From Pterobdella sp. o SKG-2022 (taxonomy: Eukaryota; Annelida; Clitellata; Hirudinida; Piscicolidae), in the NCBI GenBank assembly GCA_964035795.1, contig OZ038324.1:8248792-8312791 (forward strand): a stretch of DNA of 64,000 nt. The letters run 5' to 3'. The translations under genes and the position numbers were made by a program. The notes beneath the pieces were generated by a model. That model saw nothing but the letters and a program-made list of their open reading frames with translations, made no database searches and had not been told where the DNA came from. The stretch's first letter is position 1. Every line of letters starts with the position of its first letter. Below are positions 48,101 to 60,526 of the stretch, one piece after another.

Positions 48101-51100
48101 CATTGTATTATAGTTTAAGTATTATTTATAAGAATGGATAATGAATCTTTGAAAATAAACTGTTCATAGAGTGGTAACTCATAATAGATCTTCACTCACT
48201 CTGACATAATGTCTTTCTGTCTCCAACAATTCCATCACCACTTTACATATATGTTGGACTTGTGTTATAGTCAAGCCATCTTTAACTACAACACCTTTGT
48301 TCTCACATCGGTTCTTTTTTTGCTTTTTGTCATTGTTGTAGTTGGTGGTATTAGAGCTGTTGACGATGGTGATGTTGTTGCTAATGAAGTAGTTGTTGAT
48401 ATTGGTCTTGATGTCGTTTTGAACTTTGGCTTGTTCGAATTGCCGTTGACATATGCTGTTTGTCTCTGTGCTTTTCTATGGTTTAAAAGTATATCGTTAT
48501 GAGAAGTATAGCAACAATTTGAATAGCTTTTGTTTAATATGTTGAATATATTGAGTGCAAAAGATGGAAAACTGGAAATGTAAGTTGGATATTATGAATA
48601 GACGTTAGGAAGTTTTAAAAAACTCTGTTGTCAAATAAAGTGTATCAAACCGAAGTGCTCTTCAATGATATGATTATAAATTGATATATTTTTTCAAAAA
48701 CATTATATATCAATGTTTGATTAATTGATTTTAAAAATAACTTCACAAAACGAGGCAACATTTTGATACTTTTTTATTCAACTATGTCATAATTCATTAG
48801 TCTGATGAGTTATGACAAAATTGAATTTTTTGAAAATTTTACTTGAATAAATAAATTATCCTAATATTGCCTTTTTTTTGAAGTTATTTTTGAAAATGAA
48901 TATATTTTTGTTGTGGTTTGATTACACTTCAAACTACCAAGTATCAACAGAAACCTTGTACAATTTTTCGATGTAGTTGAGATTGTTGAAATTTGAGAAC
49001 TCATTTTCATTGGCTTCATGAGAAAAGCATGGCTGCTCAACGTTGTTTGTGGTACTGATGCTGGTTCTAACACTGTGGTTGGAAGTGTTGCCGTTGGTTT
49101 TTGGCTTTCTTGTTCTTAATAAATCTGGTATGTTTTCTGGAGATTTTTCTGGAAAACAATAAAAACATTCAATGTGAAATTATGAGTTAAAAGTTGAAAA
49201 TATAAAAATAGCAGACCAAGGTTAGGTTCTGGAATGATAAGGTCATGAATAAGTTGGTTAGAGATGGGAGGGATGATAGGTGGGGGAGGACACACAAAGT
49301 CATCCATATTACTGGAAGTTATATGGAAGGAAAGAGAACCGGATGTCTGTGAAGTGTTGAAGATTCTGTGTGGAGATGTGTGTTTGTGTGTGTTCTGATT
49401 TTCCTCAAAACCATCCACACTTTTCATCATAATTGACGTTGCCTGAGTGTTATCAGCAGTACTTCGTTGTTTGAAAGTTGGAGTAGCATCCCTGAATGAG
49501 GCGTTGTGGCTTGCACAGGTAGTGTAGTGTTGGGAGTTAAGGCAGTGGATAGACTTGGCAGGTAGTGACCTTCCTCTCCGCTCAAAACGATCTCCTTGTT
49601 TGTTATGCACCACACAAACACTTTCATTCGATGCTTCTACGTTCTTTGCAGCGTTTTTATTGTTTTTAATATTGTAATTATAATTATTATTGTTGCTATT
49701 ATTATAAATGTTATAATTATTGTTATAAATTTGATCATAAGTTCCATTCAGATTAGTGGTGAGGCTATTGATGATGCTGCTTTTAAAGAGAGCTTCATTC
49801 AGGGTTGCCTTGCATGATCTGATGGTCACATACAAGGTATCACATTCGTGAAGAACTGACTCAATGTGCACCATATCCAGATTTGTAATCACCTCCCCAT
49901 TTAACACCAAGATCTCGTCTCCAAGTGATATGCCTGTGTTCATTAGGGAGTGGTTAGGAGGTTGTTGAGTTGGGTGGTGAAATGTGTGGTTGGTTTGGTG
50001 GTTGAAGGATTGAACTGGTTTTTTGAATGATTTTGTGTTGAGTTTTATATGAAGTTAGCTCCCAACAAGTTTTCACTTTCAAACGCTTATTATTCTGTTT
50101 ATAAATGAGACTGTAGATCTGATTGTGTATAGAGAAGGGAAGAACCTTTTTCCTCAGCTTTCCCTCCTCTGCTCACCTCACTCACAAACAAACACAATTC
50201 ATCTTCCTGGTCAGCCTTCATGCGGATTTTTGGTGAAAATTCATTTCAAAGTGTTTTTTTATTTATTAAAAAATTTGTAAGCTTCATTTTGAAAAATGAA
50301 AACTATATATTTTATGAAACGTTCTAAGTGAATGAAACATTAATGAGGATTTTATAAAAACAAAAAAACAAGTGAGTTAATTCAAATGGAGCACCTCATC
50401 AGCCAACTCAGCTTCAACTTTGAACCCGAAGCCCCCCTGCTTGCCCTTGTCCATTTCCACCTGCAACAAGCATTTTCGCTTCAATTCCAAATACTCGTAG
50501 TTCTGTCAAACAATTTGAAATTTCTTTTGTTAGTATCATAAATTTTTTAAATTCTTATTATTATTTTAGTTATTCAATAAAAATAGAAATTTTTTTATTA
50601 GAGAAAATAAGATAGTTCATTCTACGACATATACAGTTTCCCTTCCTCTTCTTCTTTAATCTTTCCCAGCAACTCTCCCACCCCACCTTCTTTCCTCCTA
50701 ACACAAACACATAACATACCTTAAGAGACAGGATGAAAACCATCTTTTCACAGATGCGTTTGCAACCATCATACAGATGACAGAGTAGGAAGTGATCTGA
50801 AGAGTTGAGTCTCAGACGACCACACAACGCTTCAACCACATCTTTTACACTGCTCTTGTCACTCACCTCCACACTCACGTACTTAAGGGGTTGGTGTTTA
50901 TTCGTCGTTTGGTTTGATGTTCATCTTGATGATTAATATTGCTATCAATACCATCATCGTTGTTCTCTTCACCATCATTATCATCATCTACAACCTAGCA
51001 GCTAGAGGTCATCATCGACGTCATCATCATCACCCCTATCATCCTTATAATCATCATCATCACCATCATCAGCATCTTTCTCATCATCATTGGAACAGCT

Positions 51101-54100
51101 TGAAAAATGAAGTATTACTTGGAAATCTGACAGCATGACTTTGATAATAGATGACTTCAAATATACTGGTGATGTGGAGGTCTGAGCTCCCAGAAACCTG
51201 ACGACCAAAATATCAACTTTGAAAATTAGTAAATTAGTTAATTTAGATTTGTGTTTTTAGGATAAATTCAAACATTCCATTAAAATGATATGATATCTAT
51301 AATAGCAGCAAATATAAACCATTAGCATATATATCGATAGAGTAACCAATGATTTTCTCTCTAGAACAATTTCTGCAATAGAAACAAAACAACACAAACA
51401 CTACCATTTTCAAAACCACACAAAATTACCTGCCAGTTTGGTTCTCCGTGAACTCCCCCAAAGGGCAGTAATGCTCTTGGGCGGAGTGCAGGGCTGGAAA
51501 GTCTGTTACGGGCCTGCATGCGCTGTGTCTAGATGCAACTAGGGCGTGTAAGAAACTGCAAGCGACTGAGGAGTGGGGAGTGTTGTGGTTGTTAAGGTGA
51601 GTCAGTCGACACCTTGTTTGGCCACTCATTTTGCATAACAAGCTCTGTAGGGTGGGTTTTGGGTTCTATATTTAAACAAATCCTTTAAGCTTTTAGAGCG
51701 ATGAATAAATAAATGCAGAGATATGAAAAATTATCACGAAGCATACAGATGAATATGGAAAAATACAGATAATACATAAGAGAAGATTACCCACCACAGG
51801 GTCAGGTGGTGAAGAAGATAAAAGGGAGGCCAGGTAGTTGAGAAGTCTGTATTTATTAGTGCATAGAGCTTCGACCTCCTCCTCCCAGACTCTCATCTGC
51901 TCTTCGATGGCACGTCTGCTTTTGTTTTCCTGCACGCTTTCAAGGCGCTTTGATGCCATACTGCTCATCTCTGTGTTCTGTGGGAAAAAGAAGGAGGAGA
52001 GTTTGAGAGTGAAGATGGTAGTAGTGGGGTGGTTGTAGTGAGGGTGGTGGTTGGGAGAGAGAGTGGTGGAGGTGGTTTTGATACTTCGTTTCATAGTCTA
52101 AAGCTTTCCATGAATGAATACATACCACTCCAATCTTTTAAATACGTATTATAACCAACTTCGACAAAAATCTCCAGACATACAAACAAGCATATTGAAC
52201 CATAAAATAACACTCACCATTAGAATCTTCTTCTCTATCCTACCAACTTCATTTCTCAACATTTTCACAGTGTTCTCCTTGCCATGTTGTCGCCCCATTG
52301 ATATGGCACATCCAATGTGAATATTCCTGGTTAGGGTTTATACCATTTTAACTTAGGGGGTGTAAGCTTTATTGTTTAGTTGCTTTGTTTTAACTAATTT
52401 TCTTTGGTTAACTATTTTAGTGTATTTATAGTATCTAATTTTTCCGGTTAATTTATTTTGTTTAGTTTATTTTAGTTAATGTGTTTTCTTTTAAACATTG
52501 TTTAGTTTGTTTCAGTTGGTTTGGAATTAAAAACTTTGTTTCTCATTTTTCGTTTCAAACTTTTTGATGATTGACACTCAATTACAAAGGCACTGAAAGC
52601 TTTTCGTAGAAAGATTTTCCTTTCAAAGGCTATATACATTTGTATTTTTTATCTTCGCCATCATGGTCGTTATCTTCGTCGTCGTCGTCGTCATCATCAT
52701 CATCTTCATCATCATCATCATCATCATCAATATTTACGTTATCATCATCCTCATGAGTTGTAAGAATTTGAAAATATAAATTTTAAACACAAGCTCCATG
52801 TTACCTTATCCATTTTTGTGTGTCTGCGGCATTTTCTGTCTGTAAATAAAACACAAAATCAAAACGAGTCTCAAAAAATAAGCAAAAAAAACCAAAATAA
52901 GCCCAAAAATCTATTACACAAATCAAACAACAACATAAAGCATCATCAAAGCATGGGATTATATACATTATAAATTATAAAATAACACTTTCTAAAAACG
53001 AGAAAAACCCTCTTTGAGAACATCAAAAGAGAATCTATGAAAAAGCCAGGACAAAACATGATAAAAGGGGTAGCTCCCCCAAACATGAACTTTACCAGAA
53101 GTAGGTAGGCATTGCCGTAAGAGGTGCTGAGGGAGAAGACAAGGTCTTTTTTGGTGTGGTGTTGGTGTAGTTGGGCCAGTGAAGCTTCAACTACTGTGGG
53201 GTTTAGTGTTTGCTAACGTTTTGTGTTATGGTTGAACTTATCGGAAATTGCTGCTATTTTTAGTGTTTTAATGACTGCGCTGAAAATCTCATAAATTGAC
53301 GAAGAATTTTCTAAAATATTTAATAAGTTATTATTTATAGATATTTAATATTCACTATAATACTATTTATAGACACGTTTAACTCCGTGTACAAAATGCT
53401 ATTAATTACAGCGCAGACCAACCAATCTTGTGCTTAGGAGGGTTCTGGAGCTCTGATTGGTTCTCGTAGAAATATAAAACATTTCCTTTTAGTTGTACCC
53501 AAAATTTTCGCCATGTTTTTCTCGTCGTCAAACTCAGTTTTTCTTTTTTATGCACTAACCACTTTTTCTTAGATAAAAACCTGGCGGTTTGGTGGTTTTT
53601 GGGAAATACATAATATTTAACACAATATTATAATGGATAAATGCAACTTAATAGTGGTGATAAAATAAAAAAAAGAATACAATACAAGACTAGAGAAATA
53701 CAATACAAGAGTAGAAGAATACAATACAAGAGTAGAAGAATACAATACAAGAGTAGAAGAATACAATACAAGAGTAGAAGAATACAATACAAGAGTAGAA
53801 GAATACAATACAAGAGTAGAAGAATACAATACAAGAGTAGAAGAATACAATACAAGAGTAGAAGAATACAATACAAGAGTAGAAGAATACAATACAAGAG
53901 TAGAAGAATACAATACAAGAGTAGAAGAATACAATACAAGAGTAGAAGAATACAATACAAGAGTAGAAGAATACAATACAAGAGTAGAAGAATACAATAC
54001 AAGAGTAGAAGAATACAATACAAGAGTAGAAGAATACAATACTTTTATAAGAAATACAACACTGTTATTGGAATTCAATACAGTGATGGTGAATACAATA

Positions 54101-56674
54101 CAACAATAAGAAATAAAATATGATAAGACTGTAATAAATCCTACAAAATCATATTAGTGCAAGTTTTATAAGTTCCCAACATTATGAACATAATAGCATA
54201 ACTAATTTCACAATGGTTTTATCGATAGCATAGAATAAAATTTCTTATAACATAGAATATATTTCTTTAATTATTTTTAGTTTTGAGAACACACCCTTGC
54301 ATCCGAACCACTGCACTTTTACTCTTGAGTTTTTGAATTCTTTGGTTCCCATGGCAACCATCATCACTAGTATCACTATCATCCCCGCTTTCGTCATTTT
54401 CTGTTTTTCTTCCTTCTTTCTCTATTTCCTTCATCTCTTTGTTATTTTTTCCATTGTTATTACTGTTATTGTTTATGTTTTTATTATTATTTCCGTTATT
54501 ATTATTATTATTATTTAGTTTATTATTGTTGTTATTAATCTTTTGATCATTTTCACTTTCTGAATTTTTTCCATTTTCTTCATGAGAAAATTTGTCTAAA
54601 TTATTAGCTTCCCTTGAATTATTTGTATCTTTAGTATTATTATCATTGTTAGCCTCACTATAATTATGCTTTCCAATACTACCACTACTATTACTATTAG
54701 CAGTATTACTGCTATTATGATCGGCATCGCTTGCTTGTTGTCGTTTAGTTGTATCAACATTGTTGACAACTAGTTCTTGTTGAGGTTGGTTGTTGAATGT
54801 TGAGAGAGATGAGGTTTGCAACAAACAGCCCATCTTTGTTGGAGACTTTGTTGTTTTTCTGGGTCTGTTTGTTGGCGTGTTGGCGTTTACTGAGTTATTA
54901 TTGTTATTGTTTCCATTATGATTATTATTGTTGTTATTATTAATATTATTATTATCGTTGTTGTTATTATTAATATTATTATTAATTTTGTTATTATTCA
55001 TATTATTGCTGTCATTAATATTTTTTCTCATATTATTCTGTCTAGCTTCAGAAGACAGAACGCTTTTTCTTGGAGGAGGAGGAGGGGGTGGCCAATTGAA
55101 TTTGGTGGATTTTGGTGCTGATGATGATGATGGTGGTTTTGATGATGATGATGAGTAAGGTGATGGTGGTTGAATTAAAGATGGTTGTGATGATGATGGT
55201 GATGATGATGATGGTGGCTGGGATGATGATGGTGCTTGTGTTGATAACGGTTGTATTGATGATAATGTTGATGTGTTGATGCTGTGTTGAATGTAGTAGT
55301 TGTAGTTGTTGAACCTGCTTGTTGGCTCAGTGTTTTGTGTTTGTTGAGAATGGATGAATTGATGTGTATTGTTGTTTTCGTTTTCATTCAGTCTATCAGA
55401 AAACGAGTTGAGGGTGTGCTTATCGTTTGTGGAGGCATTCTCTTGATGAATGTTACCAAAAGTTTTGACTTGGTTGGTGGGTTTTTGGATGTAATTTTGA
55501 ATGTTGATTTGCTTAGAGATGTTGCTGCTTTGATAAAGAGCGTTCCTATTGGTTGTTGAAAGATCGTAGGCACAAGGTGGATGATTGAGGTTGTGATAGG
55601 TTTCTGGATTATCACCATTGCTAGAGGTGGAGTGGTTGTTTGGTGGGAGGTTCAGAGCCTCTTGAACTTTCATGTATATTCCGTCATTAATGTAGTTGTC
55701 TTTCTCTGCTTGGATCGGTTTCCATGACAGTCTTTGTGTGTGTGTTTGTATGTGTGTTTGTGGGTGTGTTTGTGTGTTGAATTGCATGTTTACGTTGTGT
55801 TGCTCTTGGTTTATTTGTTGTTGTTGCAAAAGCAACAATAGTTGGTCTTCTCGTTGTTTTTGTTGACGTACAAGTTGTTGGTCTTGGTGACATAGCTTGT
55901 GGTCTTGAAGAAAGAAGTTTTAGTTGTTAAATAACCTATAAAACTATTAAAAATAATTAAAATTAATTAAGTAAAATGAGAAAGTAGAAAAACTAATTAA
56001 GTAGAATAATTAAAAGAGTCAAACAAAATTTTGATAATTTATTAGGCAAAGGCATTATCCTAAAAAACCTTTATTTTTGTTGATTTCTCCATAAACACAG
56101 TTTAAAGAAGTATGTTGTTGTTGTTGAATATTTTGTAATTGTTGTTGCTGGTAGACATTAGAGCACCTTTGGCAACGCTTCACAACGTATTGCCTCTCAT
56201 AAATGCCATTGTTTTCGTTGTTGAAGTAAATGCAGTTTTTGGGGTAGGATCTGAGGTTGAGAGAATTGTGGTATTGTTGTTGTTGTTGTTGTTGTCGTGG
56301 TAGAATGTTGTCTTCAACGTACATAGATGTCGTCTGTCGATTCTGTGCCATTCATTGTTATTTGAAACAGATAATCATGAAAAATGATGCTTTCCTATAA
56401 TAATATAAAAAACATTTAACTTAAAATTTCAATAGAAATTAAAAAAACAAGCATTAATTTTTTTCAAATCGCTAAAATAAAATTTTTATTATTCAAATTA
56501 CATATTTATTCAAAGTTATAACTATTTCAATTCGAATTTTTATTTATTTCTATAAATAATATTATTATTCTTATATGAATAGAAAATAACTTTATTACAT
56601 TAGGACTAGGATCCACTTTGCGGTTGCTTGGAGGTAGAGTACAGTACAATTTGTTATTCATGTTGTTAGTCATA

Positions 56675-56705
<31 letters not shown>

Positions 56706-59700
56706 TGTTAATGTTTTTGTCGTTATTGTTGTTGTTGTGGTTGCTTATTAATTTGTTGACTTTAGAGCTGGTTGCGTAAATCTCGATAGGGTTCTCTGAG
56801 TACTGAAGATAAAGAGTATTATTAGCGTTTCTTTTTCAATTCAAAAATAGTTTGAGGATATCAAAGACCCTTTCAATAATGAGAAATAAAAATAGTACGA
56901 TATAATATGTTACAATAAAATTAAAAAAGAACAACAGCAACAACAAAAACAATAATAACAATAATAATAGTATATTTCTTGGTTAAAGTGAACTTACAGT
57001 CTGGTCGGTGTTCTTCAACGATAGAAAAGTGTGGTTCTGTAAGGGTTAGTTATTATTGGCAACCTTAGCATAACAAATGTAATATCAATACAACAATATG
57101 ACGTTCCACCAACATCACTGACATAACAAGGTTAGTGTCAAAAGATTACATATGTAGATCATCGACGTTTTTAACTCAACAAACAGAATAAGAATGACCT
57201 GAGACTCAACAATAACAACAAAAACAACAAAAACAACTAACGTAACAACAACTAACTCAACAACAACAACTAACGTAACAACATGCTCGGAATCTTTTGG
57301 CATCCACCTCATTTACGAAGTTCAATCCCCATTCTTTTCCTGGTGGAATGGTGGTTATTTGAGTCTTTTTATTGAATCATTAATTTTTTGTCTACCTTTC
57401 TCCACGTCTCTCCAATGCACGAAACAGTCTGAGGCTTGGATCAGTCGGGTGCCTGTGAGTGATGGTTGGGTAGGTGAATGAATAATATATAGAGGAAGGA
57501 GAATGGTAGGTGTAGATGAAAGATTGATAGACAAGTGATGGATGGATGAACAGATAGATAAAAAATAAACATTGAAAAAATAAATGAATGCAAGGATGTA
57601 TAGATAAACAAGAAAGATCTACACTAAATTAGATTAGAAACAAAAAAACCAAACAGGCGAAAAAGCCAAACAAGCAAAAAAGCAAACAAGCAAAAAAACC
57701 AAACAGGTAAACAAACCGGGCTGCCTCAGAAAGACATCAAAGATCTTCTCAACAAATCTATTATAAGCGCACAAATGGAAGGTGGTTTGTTGTAGAGAGG
57801 AATGCAAGGATATATTTATAGGAACAAGTCCTTCTGTTACTCTGGCCCAGTATGTCTCTATGTATGCCTTCTTGTGTGTCCCTGTGTCTGTGCTTCTTTG
57901 TGCCATATCCTCACTTTCTGGCCTCTTTCCTTGGCTGTCTTTCTTTTCTCTCACTTCGTATATCTCCGCCCATAATCTTTGTAAAAGAATGAAAAATATG
58001 GAAAAATGCTGTTAATAATAATAATAATGAACTAAATAACAAAAAAAGGAATAAAAATATTTGAATAATAATATATAATAACGATATAACGATTTATATA
58101 TATTTATAAAGAGAGATTAAAGAATAAAAAGTTCATTAACCAAGACTAGAAGTTCCAAATCCATAATAAACAAAATAATGTAACACTTAACAGTAGAGAT
58201 TTTATCGATTGTGTTGCTTTGTGTGCTTGTATGTGTTTGAAGGATGTGTTTTATTCATGAGTGTTTTGTATGTGTTTTTATACGTGTGGTTGTATGTGAG
58301 ATTGTACGAGTGTTTTTTGTGTGCGTGTGTTTTATGTTTATTTAATTTGTGTGTGTTTCGATGTATGCCTCTGTGTCTCATGTGTTTTTTGCACAAATGT
58401 GTCTTTAGTGTGTTCAATGTGTGCTCGGTCGTTCAATACTATACTGTCTATCTTTTTTTTTGCTTCAATAAAAATGTAGACATGACAGTAATAAAAAAAA
58501 CTATCAATACATCAGAGCTGCAATTGTATGTTTTTTATGGATTTTCTATGATGTTCTTCTATTGCTATATTCGTTTGTATGTTCTTTTAAAAGTATGCAT
58601 GGATGTTTAAACATGTGAGATATGTGATGGTTGTGGGTTTAGTGTGCGTGCGTTTGTGTGTAAGTGTTTTTGTGCTGGGTCTTGATGATTTTATAAACTT
58701 TATAATGGTTGTGTGCGTTGATATGTGTGTTGAGGTTAACGGGTGGGTATAACTAAACCTTTAGGATGTTTCGGGTGTTTTATTTATGTTTAATTATATT
58801 TCTTTGCCTTTTTGTTTGTCTGTCTGTAAGTCTTTTTGTGTGTTTATAAATAGATTGATAACATTTTTTGTTTGTATGTTTATATGTGGATTTTGGGCAA
58901 GTTTATGCGCGTGTTTGGATGTTTTGTTGCGTTTGTAGTTTGGTTTTTGTTAGCTTATATGTTAGTTTATGTGTATATTTGTGTTATACAGTGTGTTTTA
59001 TACTTGCGTCATTGATTTATATTTGCTTATGTGTTTTAAATTAAATATGTCAAAGTATGTGTTCAATTTTGTGTGTTAGACTATTTCTGCCTTATGTGTT
59101 TTAGGTTATGCTTGTGTTAAGTTATGTGTATCAGGTTGTGTGTGTAAGGTGGTGTATATTATGTTATGTGTGTTATGTTATATGCATTAGGTTTGTGTGT
59201 GTTAAGTTATGTGTATCAGGTTGTGTGTGTAAGGTTGTGTATGTTATGTTACGTGCGTTAAGTTATGTGTGTAAGGTTGTGTATGTTACGTGCATTAGGT
59301 TATTTGTGTTAGGTTATGTGAGCTTAATCAATAACATGTGTCGGCTGGAAACGTATGAAAGGCACATAAACTCACCTAAATCACTTCTCATGATTCATCT
59401 TTTAAACTCTCGTGAAATGTAGAGGTGTTTCAAAATATTTGTTTATTTATATTCAATTGATTTATTTTTTTAATAGGTTATTTTTTAGTTATATTGTTTT
59501 ATTTTATTTTTGATTAGTTTAATTATGTTTAGTTAGTTAATATAGTTATTTTGGATTGTTTCTGTACTGGTTTCAACATTTTTTCACCGGTTACTTATAG
59601 AAGATTAGTCGTTTTCCAACGTTGTTTAGAGTGATGTTTTAGGCCAAATTTTTTTGTGTTATTGTCCTTTTGCTTCTCTCTTCTTCTCTCATTTTTTGTT

Positions 59701-60526
59701 ATATATTTAAATGCATGCTTTTTATGCACTTGTTTTTTTGTGTCTGTATGTTTGTATGTTTTCTTTTTTCCCTTTTACTCGTTTTTCTTTGTGTTTGTAT
59801 GCATGTAAGGTTTTTTCCTTCTACTTCCATGCCTGACAGATAAATCTAAGTTAATAGCACAATTATAAAAGACACTCAGCTCTTAGATGTAGCTGGAATA
59901 AACAAAGCTTCTTCAAAGGATTTTCCATGAAACAAACAAGACTAATTGGGTATATTGTGTTTATGGTGGTGTGTGGAAACGGAGTGGTTGGTTATGAAGA
60001 TTGTGCGGGTGTTGTGGAAATAAACCAAGATTATTGCAAAAATATGATTTTTTGTACTCATGCTTTGATGAAGAGAAATGAGCTATAAAAAAAATTTGAT
60101 TGATTGAAGTTTAACTATGAAAAAAAAAACAAAATGGCGACAAACTTTGGTTGAAACCTCCATGTTTTGGAATAAAAAATGATAGTTTGTGGTTGTTTTT
60201 TCAATTGCTTCATGAAAACTTTTCGACGATAAAGTCGATTTTTTATCGTTTTGTGCAGTAATATTATTATTATTGTTCTTATTATATATTGAGGTTAATA
60301 ACTTTTTATGACATTGTTCCATTCATCTAAAAAAAGTGATGAATTTTAAAATATTATAACAAAACATATTAAATTTTCAAAAAAGCATAATGAAGAAAAT
60401 TTATTTTTAAAATATCATAATAAAAAACATTTAAAAGATCATGACGAACCTGAGAAGATGTGGATCACTCTTGAAAGGGAACGTATAGCCAGGTTTCTGC
60501 CATGTAGCACACAAGTTGTTTCCCAT
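44388..60526 (-). CDS. sif: Still life/TIAM-type Rac guanine nucleotide exchange factor
   Basis: A multidomain Rho-family exchange factor that should activate Rac at membranes; the Drosophila homologue acts at synapses. Exons run in the order WH1, low-complexity region, PH, coiled coil, RBD, PDZ, DH, PH and tail, as in Still life. Firm exons are 60450-60526, 57717-57976, 57396-57452, 54295 to about 55903, 53423-53580, 53096-53193, 52811-52845 and about 52219-52329. Others lie near 57285-57339, 56999-57038, 56605-56805, 56080-56345, 51793-51982, 51431-51640, 51130-51195, 50720-50880, 50392-50503, 50118-50230, 49213-49940, 48950-49148, 48197-48490, 47664-47885, 47395-47540, 47055-47230, 46695-46840, 46353-46440, 46063-46195, 45828-45960, 45438-45540 and 44388-45153. 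The start [10 protein letters not shown] matches the MGNKLSCSC-type N-terminus of the family, with Gly2 for myristoylation and Cys6 for possible palmitoylation. Phases agree at every junction checked. Confidence 0.92.
45438..48290 (-). other. sif: Still life catalytic DH-PH module exons
   Basis: DH domain: [14 protein letters not shown] (48197-48290), [20 protein letters not shown] (to 47885), [20 protein letters not shown] (47395-47540), [20 protein letters not shown] and [10 protein letters not shown] (47055-47230), then [20 protein letters not shown] (46695-46840). The [14 protein letters not shown] helix that contacts Rac is intact. PH domain: [14 protein letters not shown] (46353-46440), [20 protein letters not shown] (46063-46195), [11 protein letters not shown] (45828-45960) and [20 protein letters not shown] (45438-45540). 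This module exchanges GDP for GTP on Rac. Confidence 0.92.
47935..48042. mobile_element. Small foldback element in a Still life intron
   Basis: A 108-bp element with perfect 21-bp inverted ends (AAATTATTTGAACACTAAAA on the left, its complement on the right). Inside is TTTATTAAGTACAAAGCTTTTCGTTA, the same kind of core as family A at 9543-9703. It lies between two DH-domain exons. Confidence 0.75.
49213..51195 (-). other. sif: Still life Ras-binding and PDZ domain exons
   Basis: RBD: exon at about 51130-51195 ([12 protein letters not shown]) joins 50720-50880 ([20 protein letters not shown], then [19 protein letters not shown]). PDZ: 50392-50503 supplies the carboxylate-binding GGFGF loop, 50118-50230 supplies [18 protein letters not shown], and 49213-49940 supplies [20 protein letters not shown]. 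The rest of the last exon is Asn/Ser-rich and ends with a proline tract ([13 protein letters not shown]) that lies where TIAM has LPPPNQSQL. Confidence 0.85.
51793..53580 (-). other. sif: Still life N-terminal PH domain and coiled coil exons
   Basis: The PH domain is split over five exons: the end of the previous one (VVRMQG), 53423-53580 ([20 protein letters not shown], then [16 protein letters not shown] and PKHKI), 53096-53193 ([19 protein letters not shown]), a 35-bp micro-exon 52811-52845 ([12 protein letters not shown]), and about 52219-52329 ([17 protein letters not shown]). The exon at 51793-51982 gives the coiled coil ([20 protein letters not shown]) and YLASLL. In TIAM this PHn-CC-Ex module binds phosphoinositides and membrane partners. 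Confidence 0.88.
52674..52750. repeat. Degenerate (TCG/TCA)n repeat
   Basis: Trinucleotide tract with TCG units followed by TCA units, in the Still life intron between the micro-exon at 52811 and the exon ending at 52329. Confidence 0.8.
53674..54042. repeat. 21-bp minisatellite, about 17 copies
   Basis: Near-perfect tandem copies of a 21-mer made of GAATACAATACAAGAGTAG plus AA. The first copy has small changes (GACTAGAGAA). The unit is a multiple of three, so three frames over both strands stay open and read as heptads such as RIQYKSR or LYSSTLV. It lies within the intron between the firm exons 54295 and 53580, so it is not coding in the Still life mRNA. Confidence 0.93.
54295..57040 (-). 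other. sif: Still life low-complexity exons (Asn/Gln-rich, proline tract)
   Basis: Four exons link WH1 to the first PH domain. Exons near 56999-57038 ([13 protein letters not shown]), 56605-56805 (long Asn run) and 56080-56345 (Gln runs and [13 protein letters not shown]) precede one exon of about 1.6 kb. That large exon contains many Asn/Gln/Ser runs and a proline tract ([14 protein letters not shown]) near residue 260 of the exon product. It ends VVRMQ and joins exactly onto the PH domain. Long Asn runs correspond to AAT/AAC repeats and may vary in length. Confidence 0.75.
57285..60526 (-). other. sif: Still life WH1 (EVH1) domain exons
   Basis: Exon 1 ends SDPHLLR and joins LWAEIYEV of exon 2 across a 2.5-kb intron. 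The domain continues through [53 protein letters not shown] and [19 protein letters not shown]. These match the WH1 domain at the N-terminus of Drosophila Still life, a domain that binds proline-rich ligands. A family-atypical charged insertion of about 35 residues ([20 protein letters not shown] and following) sits between the first strand and VTEGLVP. Confidence 0.88.
58200..59330. repeat. TG-rich degenerate tandem region in Still life intron 1
   Basis: A long stretch dominated by GTGTTTATGTG-like words. From about 59113 a block containing GTGTTAAGTTATGTGTATCA and GGTTGTGTGTGTAAGG recurs with a period of roughly 86 bp, which gives a higher-order repeat. Cys/Val/Leu-rich frames here are composition effects. 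Confidence 0.65.

Noticed and set aside
53617..54123. Heptad-repeat proteins on both strands (RIQYKSR, LYSSTLV, ILLLLYC types)
   Set aside because: The 21-bp unit keeps frames open by itself, and the segment lies in an intron flanked by phase-matched PH-domain exons.
54918..55560. Plus-strand Ile/Leu/Val-rich frames
   Set aside because: They are reverse translations of the Asn/Ser/Pro-rich coding exon of Still life.
58202..59422. Cys/Val/Leu-rich frames in the TG-rich stretch
   Set aside because: Driven by GTGT-rich composition in an intron; no conserved motif.
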